The notes: generated by a model from the sequence alone, not told the origin. Positions 5,846-13,293 are shown, counted from the first letter of the stretch. The stretch is 13,395 nucleotides of DNA from Candidatus Odinarchaeota archaeon (GCA_021158895.1 JAGGSW010000011.1:1-13395); one strand, 5' to 3'. Made by a program: numbers and translations.

Positions 5846-6826
5846 ATGTCGCGAAAAGTTGTAGCATCAGCCCCCGGTAAAGTTATACTTTACGGAGAAC
5901 ACAGTGTTGTATATGGCGAGCCAGCTATAGCAATAGCTCTTTCAAAAAGAGCCTACGTAACAGTCTACCCTTCATCTTCATCGACGATAGAGATTAACGC
6001 ATTAGATTACGGGGTAAAAAAGGAATTTCCTCAAGAAAGAACAAAAATAAATGTAGAACATGAAAAATTTAAAATACTGCAGCCAATTTGGGAAGCATGT
6101 CTTCAAGTCTTAGAATATACAAGCACTAAGCAAGGTTTGAAAGTAATGGTGAAATCCCAAATCCCGAGGGAAGCAGGTCTCGGGTCTTCTGCAGCGGTAG
6201 CAGTGTCAACGATCGCAGCTGTAGGCTCTTTGATTGAAGCTAATTTCACTCCTCAAACAATTTCAAAACTCGCATATGAAGCAGAAAAAATAGTTCATAA
6301 AACCCCAAGTGGTATAGATAATACAATAGCTACATTTGGCGGCGCCGTTCTATTCCAAAAGGGAAGCATAACGAAGATACAGATAGGAAAAAATTTACCA
6401 CTAGTAATTGGAAATACTGGCGTAAAAAGGTTAACAAAACAGCTTGTATTAAAGGTAAAATCTCTTAAAGAAAAATATGAAGACATTGTAGCACCAATAA
6501 TTAAAAATATCGGTCTCATAATTCCTAAGGCGTTGAAAGCACTGAAAGAGGGAGACTTGCCGACGCTCGGAGAGTTGATGAACATTAATCAGGGTCTGCT
6601 AGACGCGTTAGGGGTCTCAACGAAGGATATAGCCAAGCTAATTTACGCAGCAAGAAATGCTGGGGCCTATGGAGCAAAGCTTACAGGTGCTGGAGGCGGA
6701 GGATGTATTATAGCGTTAACACCGCCCGAAAAACAAAACGGAGTAGCAGAAGCAATAAAAAGAGAGGGCGGTGAGCCTATAATAACAGAAACCTCCTTAA
6801 AAGGGGTTAAAATTGAAGAAAAATGA
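5846..6826 (+). CDS. mvk: Mevalonate kinase
   Basis: The enzyme phosphorylates mevalonate to 5-phosphomevalonate with ATP, committing it to isoprenoid lipid synthesis. It is a GHMP-family kinase of 326 residues. Motif 1 is APGKVILYGEHSVVYG (9-24), motif 2 is IPREAGLGSSAA (106-117, the ATP phosphate loop), the catalytic aspartate is D158 in TPSGIDNT, and motif 3 is KLTGAGGGGC (278-287). The ATG at 5846 is chosen over the TTG at 5801: AGGGATG lies just upstream and the protein then begins MSRKVVASAPGK, with no extra residues before the conserved beta strand. Its last 14 bases overlap the next gene. Confidence 0.95.
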   Translation: MSRKVVASAPGKVILYGEHSVVYGEPAIAIALSKRAYVTVYPSSSSTIEINALDYGVKKEFPQERTKINVEHEKFKILQPIWEACLQVLEYTSTKQGLKVMVKSQIPREAGLGSSAAVAVSTIAAVGSLIEANFTPQTISKLAYEAEKIVHKTPSGIDNTIATFGGAVLFQKGSITKIQIGKNLPLVIGNTGVKRLTKQLVLKVKSLKEKYEDIVAPIIKNIGLIIPKALKALKEGDLPTLGELMNINQGLLDALGVSTKDIAKLIYAARNAGAYGAKLTGAGGGGCIIALTPPEKQNGVAEAIKREGGEPIITETSLKGVKIEEK

Positions 6827-7613
6827 GCTCATCATTTTAAAATTTGGCGGTAGTGTAATAACAGATAAAGAGAAACCTTTCACAGCAAGAATAGATGTGA
6901 TAGATCAACTGGCAAGGGAAATATCTGAATATAAAGGTAAGATGATAATTATACATGGAGGAGGATCTTTTGGGCATCCCATAGCTCACAAATACAAAAT
7001 AAAAGAGGGTTATAGGGAAACTCAACAACTTGCCAGCTTTGCAGAAACTCATCTTTCCATGCAAAAATTGAACACCATAATTCTACAAAAGCTAATAAAA
7101 TATGGTGTTCCAGCAGTCCCTGTACCCCCACTTTCAATAATATTTAGCGAAAACGGTATAATCAGAGAAATGAAATACGATGTAATAGAAAAAATGATAA
7201 ACATGGGTTTTGTTCCGGTTCTTCATGGAGACACCATACTAGACGAAAAAATAGGATTCACAATTGTTTCAGGGGATCAGATAGCAGCTTACCTATCCAT
7301 GAAGCTTAACGCAGCACGTTTAATTTTTGTTTTGGATGTAGATGGTCTATATACAAACGATCCCCGTAAATTTCCAAAAGCTAAATTAATAGAGGAAATA
7401 GATGTTCAAACTCTTAAAAAAATGGTTAACACATTTAAGGGTAAGAGAGGGGTAGATGTGACTGGGGGAATAGCTGAAAAAGTCAGATGGATAATATATG
7501 CAGCCGAAAGAGGAACACAAGTTACCCTAATAAATGGCAATGTCGTTGGAAGGCTTAAAGGAATATTAAGGGGAGAAAAGGCGATCGGAACCTACATTTA
7601 TAGCAAAATCTAA
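6813..7613 (+). CDS. ipk: Isopentenyl phosphate kinase
   Basis: The enzyme converts isopentenyl phosphate to isopentenyl diphosphate with ATP, the last kinase step of the modified archaeal mevalonate pathways. It belongs to the amino acid kinase fold; 266 residues. The N-terminus holds LKFGGSVITDKEKPFT (9-24). IIHGGGSFGHP (46-56) contains the glycine loop and H55, probably the conserved histidine that senses the substrate phosphate. VLHGDTILDE and IVSGDQIAAYLS follow, with the nucleotide-binding DVDGLYTNDPRKFP (175-188). The TTG start has AAGGGG (6801-6806) 6 bases upstream and overlaps the mvk end, so the two are coupled. IPK here implies a route that decarboxylates a monophosphate. Confidence 0.95.
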   Translation: MKKNELIILKFGGSVITDKEKPFTARIDVIDQLAREISEYKGKMIIIHGGGSFGHPIAHKYKIKEGYRETQQLASFAETHLSMQKLNTIILQKLIKYGVPAVPVPPLSIIFSENGIIREMKYDVIEKMINMGFVPVLHGDTILDEKIGFTIVSGDQIAAYLSMKLNAARLIFVLDVDGLYTNDPRKFPKAKLIEEIDVQTLKKMVNTFKGKRGVDVTGGIAEKVRWIIYAAERGTQVTLINGNVVGRLKGILRGEKAIGTYIYSKI

Positions 7614-7633
7614 AACAAAAGGTGGAAATATTC

Positions 7634-8797
7634 ATGAATAGTAACGTAATAAAGGAAAAAACACTCGTTACTAAGCGGAACGAGACAACAGAAGGAAGAA
7701 AAATCGAACATATTCTCATATGTTTGTCAAAAGATGTCGAAGCAAAAGAAAAAACTACGGGACTTAATGACATCGAATTTGTTCACGTCTCTCTTCCTGA
7801 AATAAACAAAACAGATGTAGATATTTCTATTAAGCTCCTAGGACATGAATTGTCGGCACCAATAGTCATTGCAGCCATGACAGGAGGGCATCCCAAAGCC
7901 GCTAAAATAAATGCAACACTTGCAGAAGCCGCTCAGAAATTAAACATAGCTATGGGAATTGGAAGCCAAAGAGCCGCTCTAGAAGACTCTTCCCTAGAAT
8001 ACACATATTCCATAGCGCGAGAAAAGGCCCCAGACATCCTCTTAATAGGAAACATAGGCGCACCACAAATATTAGATGAAAATAGAATTGAAACAATCAG
8101 AAAAGTAGTAGATATGATAGATGCAAACGCTGTAGCCATACATTTAAATGCGCTTCAAGAAGCTATACAACCTGAGGGAGAAGTTACATTTAAGGGAGTA
8201 ATCTCGGCAATAGAAGACATAACGAGAAAAATAAAAGTACCAATTATAGCTAAGGAAACAGGCGCTGGGATTGCACGGGAAGAAGCGATACTCTTAGAAA
8301 AAGTGGGTGTTAAAGCTATAGACATCGGAGGAACCGGAGGCACAAGCTGGGCTGCTGTTGAAACGTATAGAGCTGAAAACCGTGGAATGAAGCTTGCTGC
8401 AAGTATTGGCAGAACATTTTGGGACTGGGGGATTCCCACAGCTATAAGTACAATTGAAGCAGCTTATTTCACAAATAATGTTGAAATTATAGCAACCGGA
8501 GGAGTCAGGACAGGCCTAGATGCAGCAAAACTTATCTCAATAGGAGCTAACGCTGTAGGTATTTCTCTACCGCTATTAAAACCAGCTTACGAAGGAAAAG
8601 TGGAAAAAGTAGTACAAATTCTACGAAAAATCATAGAAGAACTTAAAATAGCTATGTTTCTTGTTGGTGCATCTAAAATAAGCGACTTAAAAAAAGCCGA
8701 CATAATAATCACAGGAAAAACAGCCGAATGGTTAAAAGCTAGAGGATTTGATATAATATCGTTCGCAAATAGAAGAAAGCAAAACTGGAGAAAATAA
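7634..8797 (+). CDS. fni: Type 2 isopentenyl-diphosphate delta-isomerase (FMN-dependent)
   Basis: The enzyme interconverts isopentenyl and dimethylallyl diphosphate using reduced FMN and Mg2+. The 387-residue TIM-barrel protein shows RKIEHI (22-27), the FMN segment IAAMTGGH (79-86), SQRAALED (111-118), HLNALQEAIQPEGE (170-183), AKETGAG (206-212), IGGTGGTSW (231-239) and ATGGVRTG (287-294). The ATG at 7634 fits best: GGTGG (7621-7625) lies 8 bases upstream, whereas the in-frame GTG at 7622 lies inside that element. About 20 residues precede the usual N-terminal RK..HI motif, a short extension. Gene order mvk-ipk-fni makes this a compact pathway operon. Confidence 0.95.
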   Translation: MNSNVIKEKTLVTKRNETTEGRKIEHILICLSKDVEAKEKTTGLNDIEFVHVSLPEINKTDVDISIKLLGHELSAPIVIAAMTGGHPKAAKINATLAEAAQKLNIAMGIGSQRAALEDSSLEYTYSIAREKAPDILLIGNIGAPQILDENRIETIRKVVDMIDANAVAIHLNALQEAIQPEGEVTFKGVISAIEDITRKIKVPIIAKETGAGIAREEAILLEKVGVKAIDIGGTGGTSWAAVETYRAENRGMKLAASIGRTFWDWGIPTAISTIEAAYFTNNVEIIATGGVRTGLDAAKLISIGANAVGISLPLLKPAYEGKVEKVVQILRKIIEELKIAMFLVGASKISDLKKADIIITGKTAEWLKARGFDIISFANRRKQNWRK

Positions 8798-8798
8798 A

Positions 8799-9299
8799 AT
8801 GAAAATACCTCAAGTGTTTGTTGAAATCCCCTCAACAGAAATAGAAAAGTACATCGAAAGCGGGAAGGCTCAAGCAAATATGCTATTGTCTTTCCCAGAT
8901 AAAAAAATCGAAATGTGGGTAAATAAGGGAGACGAAATTCCGGACATAAAAAGTGCCAAAGTTTTCGTACAGAAAATCTATGATGCAGCTTACCAAGAGA
9001 TATTTGACTTAGAAAAGGGGGAAGTAGAGAAGGATTGTATCATAATCTACCCGGACAGAAAAACACAAATACGATTAAAAAAGGGAGACAAAATAGCTAT
9101 AGTTGAGGCAAAAGGTTACATAGTTCAACCCTATGCAGACATAGGTGTTAGAGTATTCAAAGATCTCCAACTAGCAGCAATAATTACAAAAAAAGGCGAA
9201 ATACGCTATGTAAGATCTCCGGTAAGAGGCGTCGTCGTATATGTGGCAGAATTATATCAAAAACCGCAAACAATGATCTTCTTCATACTTCCTGAATGA
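8799..9299 (+). CDS. Conserved archaeal protein, DUF2118-like
   Basis: The 166-residue protein starts one base after the isomerase stop, so it is very likely in the same operon. No catalytic motif, signal peptide or membrane segment is visible. The C-terminal half (about 100-166) reads like a small beta-rich barrel; YVRSPVRGVVVYVAE resembles the hammerhead strands of biotinyl/lipoyl-like domains, but the lysine modification motif is missing. The layout resembles the archaeal DUF2118 family, named from memory of its length and the SPVRGVVVYV stretch. Function is unknown; the position suggests co-expression with isoprenoid synthesis, not necessarily a role in it. It is the last gene before a convergent junction with L24e. 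Confidence 0.75.
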   Translation: MKIPQVFVEIPSTEIEKYIESGKAQANMLLSFPDKKIEMWVNKGDEIPDIKSAKVFVQKIYDAAYQEIFDLEKGEVEKDCIIIYPDRKTQIRLKKGDKIAIVEAKGYIVQPYADIGVRVFKDLQLAAIITKKGEIRYVRSPVRGVVVYVAELYQKPQTMIFFILPE

Positions 9300-9364
9300 C
9301 ATAGCATAGATGTTTAAAATTCAAAGTATTTTGATAATTTATGATTGAGGAGAAATAATTAAGC

Positions 9365-9547
9365 CTACTCCTTTTTCCACTTTAATGTCCACTTCAATTT
9401 TCTTGGATCTCTTTTCATTTCTACCAAAGATTTTCTACACTTACTTGAACAGAACCAAAGCACTGTTCCATCGTTTTTGACAAACATCATACCTGTTCCA
9501 GGCTCTATATCCCTTCCACAGAACGAACATTTTTGCATTTTTACCAT
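9365..9547 (-). CDS. rpl24e: 50S ribosomal protein L24e (eL24)
   Basis: This 60-residue protein is the archaeal L24e, a zinc-ribbon protein of the large subunit. The ligands are in CSFCG (residues 7-11) and WFCSSKC (31-37), giving CxxC and CxxxC pairs; IEPGTGMMFVKNDG between them is the family signature. The ATG at 9547 is preferred over the one three codons later because a GGGGG purine run lies 7 bases before it. It follows S28e by 13 bases on the minus strand and converges with the DUF2118-like gene, 65 bases away. Confidence 0.96.
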   Translation of the reverse strand: MVKMQKCSFCGRDIEPGTGMMFVKNDGTVLWFCSSKCRKSLVEMKRDPRKLKWTLKWKKE

Positions 9548-9560
9548 GGTTGTTCCCCCT

Positions 9561-9779
9561 TTATCTTACAACTATTTTCCTAGCCTCTCTTTCGGTTTCT
9601 CTTAACATTAAAATATCTCCCAATCTAACGGGTCCTTTAACGTTTCTTGTGAGAATTCTACCTTTGTCTCTTCCTTCTAATATTCTGACTCTCACCTGTG
9701 TGATTTCTCCGGTGACTCCAGTACGACCAATAATCTGAATAACTTCTGCAGGGGTTCCTCTATCTGCCTCTGCACTCAT
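9561..9779 (-). CDS. rps28e: 30S ribosomal protein S28e (eS28)
   Basis: This 72-residue protein is S28e, a small OB-fold protein of the archaeal/eukaryotic 30S platform. The start MSAEADRGTPAEVIQIIGRT and the end LGDILMLRETEREARK with IVVR are diagnostic. The ATG at 9779 is chosen because GGAGG lies 8 bases upstream; the in-frame ATG at 9797 lies ahead of that element and would add six foreign residues. In most archaea S28e and L24e follow L7Ae on the same strand; here the pair is inverted and divergent from L7Ae, with its own promoter. Confidence 0.96.
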   Translation of the reverse strand: MSAEADRGTPAEVIQIIGRTGVTGEITQVRVRILEGRDKGRILTRNVKGPVRLGDILMLRETEREARKIVVR

Positions 9780-9822
9780 GAAAACAACCTCCAACATTAA
9801 ACAATCCCATGCATACTTTTAG

Positions 9823-9831
9823 ACTTTATAC
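9823..9831 (-). promoter_or_regulatory. TATA box of the S28e-L24e pair
   Basis: On the minus strand GTATAAAG lies about 45 bases before the S28e start, placing transcription initiation near 9799 and leaving a leader of about 20 bases that contains the GGAGG element. The inverted gene pair therefore has its own promoter. Confidence 0.5.
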
Positions 9832-9845
9832 GTACCATGCTATAG

Positions 9846-9877
9846 ATTTGAATTTCAAATATAAGTTGCTGGCAACT
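9846..9877. promoter_or_regulatory. Two adjacent perfect palindromes in the divergent S28e/L7Ae gap
   Basis: ATTTGAA-T-TTCAAAT (9846-9860) and AGTTGC-TG-GCAACT (9864-9877) are both perfect inverted repeats lying just upstream of the S28e TATA box. A third, AGAGAT-AACG-ATCTCT (9923-9938), lies nearer L7Ae. Palindromes of this size in a divergent promoter region are typical of sites for dimeric regulators, but no regulator is known here and AT-rich DNA makes chance palindromes fairly common. Confidence 0.3.
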
Positions 9878-9950
9878 ATTTTACTTTAATATCTTTTTAA
9901 ACTTACTGTCAAGTTATCCACAAGAGATAACGATCTCTGAATAGGTAATC

Positions 9951-9968
9951 GAAAAATTCATAAATAAA
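9951..9968 (+). promoter_or_regulatory. TATA-like promoter of L7Ae
   Basis: The purine-rich GAAAAA (9951-9956) followed by TTCATAAATAAA (9957-9968) resembles a TFB-recognition element plus TATA box and would start transcription near 9988, about 35 bases before the L7Ae start. CTTTTTAAAC (9893-9902) is an alternative, more distal box. Confidence 0.4.
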
Positions 9969-10022
9969 CTGGCAGTATCCATAAACCGCCGATGAGAAAT
10001 GAAGAAACCGGAGGGAGGCATC

Positions 10023-10391
10023 ATGTCCAAACCACCATATGTAAAGTTCACAGTACCAAAGGAACTAGCTGAAAAAGCGCTGGAAGCCTTAGAGATAGCT
10101 AGAGACACTGGACAGATACGAAAAGGTACTAATGAAACAACCAAAGCCATAGAGAGAGGAATAGCAAAACTAGTATTAATCGCTGAAGACGTAGATCCGC
10201 CTGAAATAGTAATGCATCTGCCTATTTTATGTGAAGAGAAAAACGTACCATACATATATGTACCAAGCAAACAGCAACTCGGAGCATCTGCAGGAATAGA
10301 CGTTGCCGCAGCCTCAGCATGTATCATTGACCCAGGAGATGCAAAAGATCTTGTACGAGAAATAGCAGAAAAAGTAAAGGAACTCAAATAA
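10023..10391 (+). CDS. rpl7ae: Ribosomal protein L7Ae (eL8), kink-turn RNA-binding protein
   Basis: This 122-residue protein binds kink-turns in 23S rRNA and, in archaea, is also a core part of box C/D and H/ACA guide RNPs and of RNase P. The kink-turn-reading loop GQIRKGTNETTKAIERGIAK (30-49) is intact, followed by LVLIAEDVDPPEIVMHLPIL (50-69) and the specificity loop near the ASAGIDVAAASA segment (88-99). The ATG at 10023 is chosen over ATG 9999 because GGAGGGAGG (10010-10018) directly precedes it and the protein then begins MSKPPYVKFTVP. I looked for an autoregulatory kink-turn in the leader and found no convincing one. Confidence 0.96.
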   Translation: MSKPPYVKFTVPKELAEKALEALEIARDTGQIRKGTNETTKAIERGIAKLVLIAEDVDPPEIVMHLPILCEEKNVPYIYVPSKQQLGASAGIDVAAASACIIDPGDAKDLVREIAEKVKELK

Positions 10392-10451
10392 ACTGAGAAA
10401 TTCAGATAAAATCCTAATTTTTATTTATCAAATCCTAAAGAGGAGATAGAA

Positions 10452-10898
10452 ATGGAGAAGACTCTCCTAATCGTTAAGCCTGACGGAGTTGTTAGAGGCT
10501 TAATTGGTGAGGTTATATCTCGAGTAGAAAGAAAAGGATTAAAAATTGTAGCATTAAAAATGATGAAACTCTCCAAAGAAAAAGCAGAAGAACTATACAG
10601 TGTCCATAAGGGAAAACCATTTTTTCAAGAATTAATCGAACACATAACTTCTGCACCAATAGTTGCAATGATTCTAGAAGGAGAAAACGCAATTCAAATC
10701 GTTAGAAACATGATAGGAGCAACAGACCCCTCCAAAGCAAACCCTGGAACAATACGCGGAGATTATGCATTAACCATAACTAAGAACGTAGTACATGCTG
10801 CAGATTCTAAAGAAAATGCAGAAAGAGAAATCAAAGTAATTTTCGGAACGGAGAAACCAATAGAGTATAAACGTACAGACGAAAACTGGCTTTACTAA
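10452..10898 (+). CDS. ndk: Nucleoside diphosphate kinase
   Basis: The enzyme balances nucleoside triphosphates by moving the gamma-phosphate of ATP to NDPs through a phosphohistidine. The 148-residue protein is complete: TLLIVKPDGV (4-13, K9 at the nucleotide), the active-site loop NVVHAADS with H115, and NPGTIRGDYA (97-106). GAGGAGAT ends about 6 bases before the ATG. TTTTTATTTAT (10418-10428) lies in the 60-base gap after L7Ae and may be a promoter box or a U-rich terminator. The ndk-infB neighbourhood next to L7Ae is conserved in archaea. Confidence 0.97.
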   Translation: MEKTLLIVKPDGVVRGLIGEVISRVERKGLKIVALKMMKLSKEKAEELYSVHKGKPFFQELIEHITSAPIVAMILEGENAIQIVRNMIGATDPSKANPGTIRGDYALTITKNVVHAADSKENAEREIKVIFGTEKPIEYKRTDENWLY

Positions 10899-10924
10899 AA
10901 TCAAACAATTTTCTTTTCATCACA

Positions 10925-10933
10925 TTTATAAAG
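10925..10933 (+). promoter_or_regulatory. TATA box upstream of infB
   Basis: TTTATAAAG lies in the 171-base gap between ndk and infB and would start transcription near 10957, giving infB a leader of roughly 110 bases. The gap otherwise shows no gene. Confidence 0.4.
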
Positions 10934-11069
10934 TTCAGTTATCAAGTTCTTACGAATACCCACACAAAGTATTAAAGGATTAAAAGTAATAGAAACGAAT
11001 AGCTTTTCACGCTAAATTAATTCACGATCAAAAACTAAATAATTATTGAATTTTATAGGGGGATTTAAA

Positions 11070-12881
11070 TTGACTCTTAGACAACCAATTTGCGTCATGT
11101 TAGGTCATATAGACCATGGAAAAACAACCTTACTTGACAAAATTCGCGGAACCGCAGTTCAACTACGTGAAGCTGGGGGCATAATCTAGCCAGACGAGCA
11201 TCTGGCTAGATGCCAAACCCAGCATATAGGAGCGTCTTTTCTCCCAGCAGAAGTTATCAAAAAAATATGCGGGAAACTTTTAGAAAAATTTAACATTAAA
11301 ATCACGATCCCAGGCCTCCTAATTATAGATACACCAGGCCACGAAGCCTTTTACAATTTAAGAGCCCGCGGTGGAGCAGCGGCAGATTTCGCCATACTCG
11401 TAATTGATATCATTGAAGGATTCCAAACACAAACATGGGAATGTATAAATATTCTAAAATCTAGACGGGTTCCCTTTCTCGTGGCTGCAAACAAAATAGA
11501 TAGAATCCCAGGATGGAAACCAAACCCGAACGAATCTTTTCTTGAGACATTTAAAAAACAGAGCCCACATGTTCAAAAAATTCTAGACGAAAAAATCTAC
11601 GAAATCGTAGGATCTCTGTCCACAGAGGGATTTCAGGCCGAGAGATTCGATAGAGTCAAAGACTTCGCCAAGACGGTCGCTATAATTCCCACGAGCGGTA
11701 AAACAGGTGAGGGTATTCCCGAGCTCCTTGCAGTTTTAGCGGGCTTAGCTCAACGATATATGAAAAAAAGGTTAACAATAGTAACAGGACCGGGAAAAGG
11801 AGTGGTCTTGGAAGTTAGGGAGGAACCTGGATTAGGTCTGACTCTTGATGCGATTATATATGACGGTGTTGTAAGAAAGGGTGATTTAATTGTAGTCGGT
11901 GGCTTAGATGGCGTAATAGTTACTAAAATTAGATCGCTTCTTCAACCTAAACCTCTTGACGAGATAAGGGATCCAAGAGAGAAGTTCGATCCGGTTAATG
12001 AAGTTGTTGCTGCAGCCGGTGTTAAAATAGTGGCACCAGACCTTGAAGGAGCTGTTGCTGGGTCACCAATACGAGTTGTTTGGGATGAATCTACTGTTGA
12101 AGAAGTTAAAAAAGAAATTGAAGAAGAACTTGAAAAAATAAGAATATCCACCGATAAAACAGGAGTCATCCTTAAAGCAGATACTTTAGGATCTTTGGAA
12201 GCTATAGTTAACTACTTCAAGGAAAGAAATATACCGATAAGAATAGCAGATGTTGGAGACGTTTCAAAAAGAGATATAATGGAGGCAATTGCAGTAAGAG
12301 ATAAAGATCCCTTTCTCTCAGCAATTTTAGCCTTTAACGTAAAAGTTCTTCCAGATGCAGAAGAGAAAGCTAGAAAACACAATGTACCAATATTTAAAAG
12401 CAATATAATCTATAGGCTTTTCAACGACTACGAAGACTGGTTAATTAAGAAAAGAGAAGAGCAAAAGAAAAAAGAATTAGAAACTCTTATAAAACCCGGA
12501 AAAATAAAAATTCTGCCAGGATACGTATTTAGAAGAAGCAAACCAGCCATAGTTGGAATAAAAGTACTTGGAGGAAGAATACAACCAAAATATACATTGG
12601 TTAATTCAGAAAACCAAAAAGTAGGGTCAATCCTTCAAATACAAGATAAAGGGCAAAATATTAAAGAAGCCACAACGGGTATGGAAGTGGCAGTATCAAT
12701 TAAAGGACCAATAGTTGGGCGACACATCAAAGAAGGGGACATTTTATATGTAGATGTCCCTGAATCACATGTGAAAAAACTATTGACAAAGTTTAAAAAT
12801 GATCTAACAATTGATGAAATCGAAATCCTACAAGAACTAATTGAAATAAAAAGAAAAGAAAAACCCTTCTGGGGAACATAG
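11070..12881 (+). CDS. infB: Translation initiation factor aIF5B (aIF2), split by a 33-nt BHB intron: join(11070-11183, 11217-12881)
   Basis: aIF5B is the GTPase that promotes ribosomal subunit joining at initiation. Exon 1 starts at TTG 11070 (AGGGGGAT 11057-11064, 5 bases upstream) and encodes residues 1-38 with the P-loop GHIDHGKTT (12-20), ending AGGI. Read straight on, the frame meets TAG at 11187. Removing 11184-11216 joins ATA to ACC and continues TQHIGASF, restoring the switch I sequence AGGITQHIGA (35-44). The G domain then has DTPGH (76-80), NKID (130-133) and SGKTGEG (from 198), followed by the beta-barrel and C-terminal domains; total 592 residues, normal for archaea. A continuous reading from 11481 would lose the P-loop, switch I and DTPGH and could not be a working GTPase. 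S6e follows after 12 bases. Confidence 0.95.
11184..11216 (+). other. 33-nt bulge-helix-bulge intron in infB
   Basis: The insertion and its flanks form a textbook hBHBh' structure. Outer exon-exon helix: GCTGGG (11172-11177) with CCCAGC (11218-11223). Central 4-bp helix: GGCA (11178-11181) with TGCC (11211-11214). The 3-nt bulges are TAA (11182-11184) and AAA (11215-11217), on opposite strands. Inner helix: TCTAGCCAGA (11185-11194) with 11201-11210, 10 perfect base pairs and a 6-nt loop. Cutting each bulge after its second base gives 11183|11184 and 11216|11217, the boundaries that independently restore the conserved aIF5B switch I. The length is a multiple of three, but the in-frame TAG at 11187 prevents read-through. 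Confidence 0.94.
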
Positions 12882-12893
12882 GAGGCAAACGAA

Positions 12894-13274
12894 ATGCCAG
12901 AAATGAAACTTGTCCTTGCTAATCCAAAAAATGGTAAAACCTATCAAATAACCTTAGACGAAAAGAAAAGCAGAGCCCTAATTGGCAGAAAAATAGGAGA
13001 AGTAATTTCAGGAGACCTGATAGGATTACCGGGATACGAAATCGAAATAACTGGCGGAAGCGATAAAGACGGGTTCCCAATGAGACCCGATGTTCACGGC
13101 GGAGTTAGAAAAAGAGTTTTGCTCTCAGGGCCTCCGGGATTTCATCCAACTCGACCAGGGGAAAGAAGAAGAAAAACTGTTAGAGGGAACATGATAACAG
13201 ACGAAATTGTACAAGTTAACGCAAAAATAGTAAAAGAAGGAGAAAAACCAATTGAAGAAATTTTAGGAAAATAA
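12894..13274 (+). CDS. rps6e: 30S ribosomal protein S6e (eS6)
   Basis: This 126-residue protein is the archaeal S6e, the short form of eukaryotic RPS6 without the phosphorylated tail. It shows LANPKNGKTYQ near the N-terminus, GRKIGEVISGDLIGLPGYE, ITGGSDKDGFPMRPDVHGG and RKRVLLSGPPGFHP followed by RKTVRGN, all diagnostic. The ATG at 12894 has GGAGG (12881-12885) 8 bases upstream, overlapping the infB stop, so it is likely co-transcribed and perhaps coupled with infB. In many archaea the gene for the eIF2 gamma subunit comes next; the window ends too soon to tell. Confidence 0.97.
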   Translation: MPEMKLVLANPKNGKTYQITLDEKKSRALIGRKIGEVISGDLIGLPGYEIEITGGSDKDGFPMRPDVHGGVRKRVLLSGPPGFHPTRPGERRRKTVRGNMITDEIVQVNAKIVKEGEKPIEEILGK

Positions 13275-13284
13275 GATAACAACC

Positions 13285-13293
13285 TTTATTTTT
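13285..13293 (+). terminator. T-rich tract after S6e
   Basis: TTTATTTTT begins 11 bases after the S6e stop and suits the U-tract termination of archaeal RNA polymerase. No hairpin accompanies it. The remaining 100 bases to the window end are AT-rich with no visible gene. Confidence 0.3.

Noticed and set aside
9969..10022. Kink-turn in the L7Ae leader for autoregulation
   Set aside because: A GATGA box-C-like stretch occurs at 9991-9995, but no CTGA partner with a supporting stem follows in the right order.
11184..11216. TAG in infB read as pyrrolysine or suppressed, since the insertion is 33 nt and keeps frame
   Set aside because: Read-through would insert 11 residues into switch I of a GTPase, where homologues have none. 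The BHB geometry gives exact excision, and the rpoN insertion (TGA, 42 nt, phase 1) cannot be explained the same way.
12212..12403. Minus-strand and other overlapping open frames inside the known genes
   Set aside because: They lie entirely within well-recognised genes, have no ribosome binding site or family resemblance, and are shadows of coding sequence.
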